64,000 nucleotides of DNA. Source: Streptomyces sp. NBC_01689 (GTDB lineage Bacteria > Actinomycetota > Actinomycetes > Streptomycetales > Streptomycetaceae). Positions 60,571 through 64,000 of the stretch are shown here, in pieces; within the stretch, counting starts at the first letter, position 1, and each line of letters starts with the position of its first letter. Below the pieces are notes generated by a model. The model did not search any database. It was not told the DNA's origin and saw nothing but the letters and a program-made list of their open reading frames with translations. The position numbers were made by a program, and so were the translations under genes. The stretch covers positions 5,022,001 through 5,086,000 of the forward strand of contig NZ_CP109592.1 of the NCBI RefSeq assembly GCF_036250675.1, given 5' to 3'.

Positions 60571-63066
60571 TCAACGGTCCACTCTCTCACCCGTGCCGGA
60601 CGGGTCGGTGCTTTCCGGTGCGGTGTCCGGGGCGGGGTCACTCGGCTGCTCCGGGGTGTCTGCCCCGGGCCGCGCCGTGGATTCCCCGTCGGGACCGTCC
60701 TTGGAGCGCTCGGCGTTCTCAACAGTGTCTACGGTGCCTGCGGCGGCCTTGTTCACGCCGTTCCCGGCTTCCGTCCCGGCCTCATCCGTGGGCCCGGCGT
60801 CGGCCGGGTCCACGGTGTCCGGGGTGTCTGTGGTGTCTGTGGTGTCTGGAGTGTTCCCCTGCTCCTCCTCGGCCTGCCGGGCCGCCGCGCGCTTGCGCTG
60901 CGTGTACATCCGGAAGCCCGCGAGTACGAGGAGCAGCACGCCGCCGCCGATGACCAGCATGACGGTGGGGGTGATCTCGGTGACCTTCACCTCGAAGGGC
61001 ACCGCGGAACCGTACGTCTGGCCGTCCTCCGTGTACAGCTGCGCGACCACCTCCACGGGACCGTTGGCCTTGGCCGAGGTGGTGAACTTCACCGACTGGC
61101 TGTGCTCGCCCGCGACCTGGATCTGCCGCTCGGTGTAGGCGTCATTGCCGATCTTGAGGCGGGTCGGGTGCCTCGAGGTGAGGCGCAGCACCAGGTGGTG
61201 GACGCCCTGCACGAGGTTGTTCTGCACCGTCACGGGGATCGTGGCACTGCGGCCCGAGAGCTTCGCGTCGGACTTGTCGATCAGCCGGACGAGACCGGTG
61301 AGGTCTTTGAGATACGACTTCACGCCTTCCCGGAAAGCCTGTCCCTGATCGTGCCGGCCGCGCCAGGACGTCGACATCCCGCGGTCCATGGCCCGGCCGA
61401 AGGGGGTGACCACGCGGGACTTGTCGGTGAGGATGACCTCGAACTTGTCGAGGTCGGCCTGCGTGTCGTGGATCGTCTGGAAGGCCTTCGGGGGCAGCTC
61501 CTGATTGCCGAGCGCCTTCGGGTACGAGTCCCCGGAGGGGATCCTCGTCGTGGCGTCCGGGTCCGGTTTGGCCTTGGCGGCCGCGGACAGGCCCTGGGTG
61601 TCGGACCAGTTCCCGCTCTGGAGGGCCTTCACCGCCGTCGCCATGGCCTGCGCCTGGCCCGCGGTGGGCATGCGCTGCGGAGCGACGACGATGCTGCGCT
61701 GGTCGTTCGGCTCCTGCAGGTTGAGCGCGAGGGACTGGGCGAGGAACTCCTGCACGGCCAGGGTGGAGTTCTCGGCCTTCGTCATGTCGCCCTGGAACTC
61801 GGTCGACAGCCGGTAGTCCGAGACGACCGCGGTCGTGCCGCCGCCGATGGGGCGGGCCGCGCTGGGGGTGTAGGTGAGGTCGCCGGTCTCGCGGAGGCTG
61901 TCGCTGCGGGCGATCACCTTGTCCGCGCCGGCGGAGGTGGCGACCTGGACGATCGACGGGTCGATGGCGCCGTTCACCGGCCAGGCGAAGTCGGTCTCGG
62001 GCTTCACGTGCACGATGGTGTCGACCGTGTCGGAGGCGACGTTCGTGGCGTCCTTGAGATGGTTCAGGGAACCGGGGATGCCTTTGCCCTGGTGCGCCAG
62101 CGAGGCGAGGTCCGGGTCGGCGAAGGGGAGCGCGACCACTTCCTTGCCGGCGACCGTCTTCTCCAGCTTGTCGAGCCACTCCTTGGCGACGGCCTGGTTC
62201 TTGCCGGCGGTCGTGGTGTCGCCGTCCTGGATCCGGTAGGTGCCCGTCATGGCGTCGACGGAGGCCAGCAGGTCCGGGTCGAGGACCCAGGTGACGTCGA
62301 GATCACCGCCCAGTGACAGCAACCGGTCGAGGCGGCCGCCGGGGGCGATCTCCTTGGCCAGGTCGTCGTTCTGGAAGACGGGGGTCTGCCGGGCGTCCGA
62401 GCCGGTCTGGGCACTGAGGTGGACCGTCGAGATCAGCGGCCAGAGGTAGGTCGTCTTCGTCCTGGTGTCCACGCTCTCGGGCTGCCAGGGCAGGAACGTC
62501 CGCTCGATCCCGAGCACGTGCTCCCACGGTTCGGCGGAGGTCTGGCCCGAGAGGGAGACACCCAGCTGGTAGACCCCGTCGGAGCCGAGGTCGAGTTCCT
62601 TGACGGGTACCGAGATGCTGAACGGCTGCGAGGCTCCGGCGGGGAGCTGGGCGAACTTCTGGACGTACTTGCCGCCGATCTCCAGCGGGTCGAGCCCCGG
62701 CTGGAACCCGGTGCGCTCGGCGGCGTCGTCGATGGCCCCCCGTCCGGTGAGGGAGGGGCCGACCCGCAGCCCCACGTGGGCGTCGGTGACCGTCTGCTTG
62801 CCCTTGTTGGTGATCGAGCCGGAGACGGTGATCGTGTCGCCGTCCGTGGGCGCGCTGGGGGTCAGAGAGTCGAGGGAGACGTCCACGGTCCTGGAGCCGC
62901 CGGCGGCGGCCACAGCGGCCGTCTGCGCGGCGTGTGCGGCCGGGGAGACGGGCAGCTGGAGTACTCCGGCCAGAAGGGGCGCCCCGGCCAGCAGTGCGCC
63001 GGCGCGCCGCAACCACCGGTGGGCAGGTGAGGGACTGGTCCCCTGGAAGTCTGCCGCCTCGGCCAC
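60571..63066 (-). CDS. DUF6049 family secreted membrane-anchored protein
   Basis: An 831-residue protein: a signal peptide (about 18-47, LLAGAPLLAGVLQLPVSPAA), a large extracellular part with an Ig-like N-terminal domain (DGDTITVSGSITNKGKQTVT), a C-terminal membrane helix (about 700-720, TVMLVIGGGVLLLVLAGFRM) and an acidic Thr/Asp/Pro cytoplasmic tail with short TDT repeats. The GTG start lies before the signal peptide. The family is always found beside murJ in actinobacteria; its role is unknown but probably in the envelope. Confidence 0.9.
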   Translation of the reverse strand: MAEAADFQGTSPSPAHRWLRRAGALLAGAPLLAGVLQLPVSPAAHAAQTAAVAAAGGSRTVDVSLDSLTPSAPTDGDTITVSGSITNKGKQTVTDAHVGLRVGPSLTGRGAIDDAAERTGFQPGLDPLEIGGKYVQKFAQLPAGASQPFSISVPVKELDLGSDGVYQLGVSLSGQTSAEPWEHVLGIERTFLPWQPESVDTRTKTTYLWPLISTVHLSAQTGSDARQTPVFQNDDLAKEIAPGGRLDRLLSLGGDLDVTWVLDPDLLASVDAMTGTYRIQDGDTTTAGKNQAVAKEWLDKLEKTVAGKEVVALPFADPDLASLAHQGKGIPGSLNHLKDATNVASDTVDTIVHVKPETDFAWPVNGAIDPSIVQVATSAGADKVIARSDSLRETGDLTYTPSAARPIGGGTTAVVSDYRLSTEFQGDMTKAENSTLAVQEFLAQSLALNLQEPNDQRSIVVAPQRMPTAGQAQAMATAVKALQSGNWSDTQGLSAAAKAKPDPDATTRIPSGDSYPKALGNQELPPKAFQTIHDTQADLDKFEVILTDKSRVVTPFGRAMDRGMSTSWRGRHDQGQAFREGVKSYLKDLTGLVRLIDKSDAKLSGRSATIPVTVQNNLVQGVHHLVLRLTSRHPTRLKIGNDAYTERQIQVAGEHSQSVKFTTSAKANGPVEVVAQLYTEDGQTYGSAVPFEVKVTEITPTVMLVIGGGVLLLVLAGFRMYTQRKRAAARQAEEEQGNTPDTTDTTDTPDTVDPADAGPTDEAGTEAGNGVNKAAAGTVDTVENAERSKDGPDGESTARPGADTPEQPSDPAPDTAPESTDPSGTGERVDR

Positions 63067-63275
63067 GCGCTCGCCCGTCCCTCGTCGTCGTCAGTGGTCG
63101 TCGGAATGTGCGTCCACGCATGGTAACGATGTGCGCTGAGGGGAAGTGCCGCGGAGGGCTCCACAAGATCGGGAGACTGGGCCGACTGTCCTGTATGTGT
63201 GTGTATTGAGGCCCCTATAAAGGGGACGACGCCTGTGCACGTTTTATGGAGGCGCCCCGGGGTGCCCCGGCCACG

Positions 63276-63281
63276 TACCCT
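63276..63281 (+). promoter_or_regulatory. -10 element of cca, likely leaderless transcript
   Basis: TACCCT ends 8 nt before the GTG start, and no Shine-Dalgarno sequence lies between. Transcription would start at or next to the start codon. Confidence 0.5.
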
Positions 63282-63289
63282 TTTCTGTT

Positions 63290-64000
63290 GTGCCGAACGC
63301 CAACGAAGACAATTCCAGTGCCCTGAGTCAGGTGCAGCGACGCGCGGTGAGTGAGCTGCTGCGGGTGTCCCCTGTCGCCGACGATCTCGCCCGCCGGTTC
63401 CAGGAGGCAGGATTCTCCCTCGCTCTCGTGGGCGGCTCGGTCCGGGACGCGCTCCTCGGCCGGCTCGGCAACGACCTGGACTTCACCACCGACGCCCGCC
63501 CCGAGGACGTACTGAAGATCGTGCGCCCCTGGGCGGATGCCCTCTGGGAGGTCGGGATCGCCTTCGGCACCGTCGGCGCGCAGAAGGACGCGCTCGTGGA
63601 CGGCGTACGGCAGTCCTTCCAGATCGAGATCACGACGTACCGCTCCGAGGCGTACGACCGCACCTCCCGCAAGCCCGAGGTGTCCTACGGCGACTCGATC
63701 GAGGAAGACCTCGTCCGTCGCGACTTCACGGTGAACGCGATGGCCGTCGCGCTTCCGGAGAAGACGTTCATCGACCCGCACGGTGGCCGTGACGATCTGG
63801 CCGCCCGGGTGCTGCGCACCCCGGGAACCCCCGAGCAGTCCTTCTCCGACGATCCGCTGCGGATGATGCGGGCCGCGCGGTTCGCGGCGCAGCTCGACTT
63901 CGAGGTGGCCCCGGACGTCGTCGCGGCGATGACGGACATGGCCGGACGTATCGAGATCGTCTCCGCGGAACGGGTGCGTGACGAGCTCAACAAGCTGCTT
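63290..64000 (+). CDS. cca: CCA tRNA nucleotidyltransferase (partial)
   Basis: The first 237 residues of a class II nucleotidyltransferase that adds or repairs the tRNA CCA end. The head domain has LVGGSVRDALLGRLGNDLDF with the catalytic Asp pair, followed by RRDFTVNAMAV, the PHGGRDDL loop and DPLRMMRAARFA. The gene runs off the window, so the C-terminal HD domain usual in actinobacteria cannot be seen. It is divergent from the DUF6049 gene. Confidence 0.95.
   Translation, partial: MPNANEDNSSALSQVQRRAVSELLRVSPVADDLARRFQEAGFSLALVGGSVRDALLGRLGNDLDFTTDARPEDVLKIVRPWADALWEVGIAFGTVGAQKDALVDGVRQSFQIEITTYRSEAYDRTSRKPEVSYGDSIEEDLVRRDFTVNAMAVALPEKTFIDPHGGRDDLAARVLRTPGTPEQSFSDDPLRMMRAARFAAQLDFEVAPDVVAAMTDMAGRIEIVSAERVRDELNKLL

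Noticed and set aside
57876..60953. 1025-codon plus-strand frame opposite murJ and the pseudokinase
   Set aside because: Shadow frame rich in Arg, Gly, His and Asp; murJ on the other strand has clear membrane topology.

Overview
The window is the centre of a Streptomyces chromosome. The evidence is very high GC with GTG/TTG starts, a gamma-butyrolactone (GBL) signalling cluster, and the order rpmH - dnaA - oriC - dnaN - gnd - recF - dciA - gyrB - gyrA. That core is flanked by parA/parB, parS sites and the PknB/PstP/FtsW/PBP signalling operon. The left end is cut inside an acyl-CoA carboxylase gene and the right end inside cca.

Region 1 (1-9050) is accessory. It holds a biotin carboxylase (partial), an SDR-type epimerase, an AfsA-type GBL synthase, an OmpR-type response regulator with an altered acidic pocket, two TetR/ArpA-like receptors facing each other, and a soluble sensor-kinase-like protein with a degraded ATPase domain. 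All five regulatory or synthase genes carry a version of one 14-bp inverted repeat (consensus close to CAGACAwGTCTGTT) lodged in the -35/-10 spacer. The copies before the response regulator and the kinase lie in a 24-bp stretch that is identical at both sites. This is a self-contained signal-response island that probably controls a biosynthetic cluster to the left of the window. It stops at a tRNA-Leu gene.

Region 2 (9050-25000) is the conserved growth and cell-wall block. On the plus strand it has fhaA, fhaB, pstP, ftsW/rodA, pbpA and pknB. On the minus strand it has DUF881, three class E sortases, a small membrane protein and trpG/pabA. crgA, a zinc-finger rhomboid protease and a cyclophilin follow. 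The convergent crgA/rhomboid gap carries a cluster of DnaA boxes about 19 kb from oriC.

Region 3 (25000-32400) has a DUF5324 protein, tRNA-Ala, an HTH regulator, a tail-anchored Ser/Thr kinase, a secreted membrane-anchored protein, a 42-residue DLW-39 gene, a small secreted protein and tRNA-Ile.

Region 4 (32400-48700) is the replication core: DUF3566, gyrA, gyrB, dciA, recF, gnd, dnaN, oriC and dnaA on the minus strand, then rpmH, rnpA, yidD, yidC and khpB on the plus strand. Region 5 (48700-64000) has rsmG, parA, parB and a GNAT enzyme (plus). These meet trxA, trxB, an anti-sigma factor, a SigM-type sigma factor, a pseudokinase, murJ and a DUF6049 protein (minus), and then cca (plus). Six parS-like sites lie between 21.5 and 55.3 kb.
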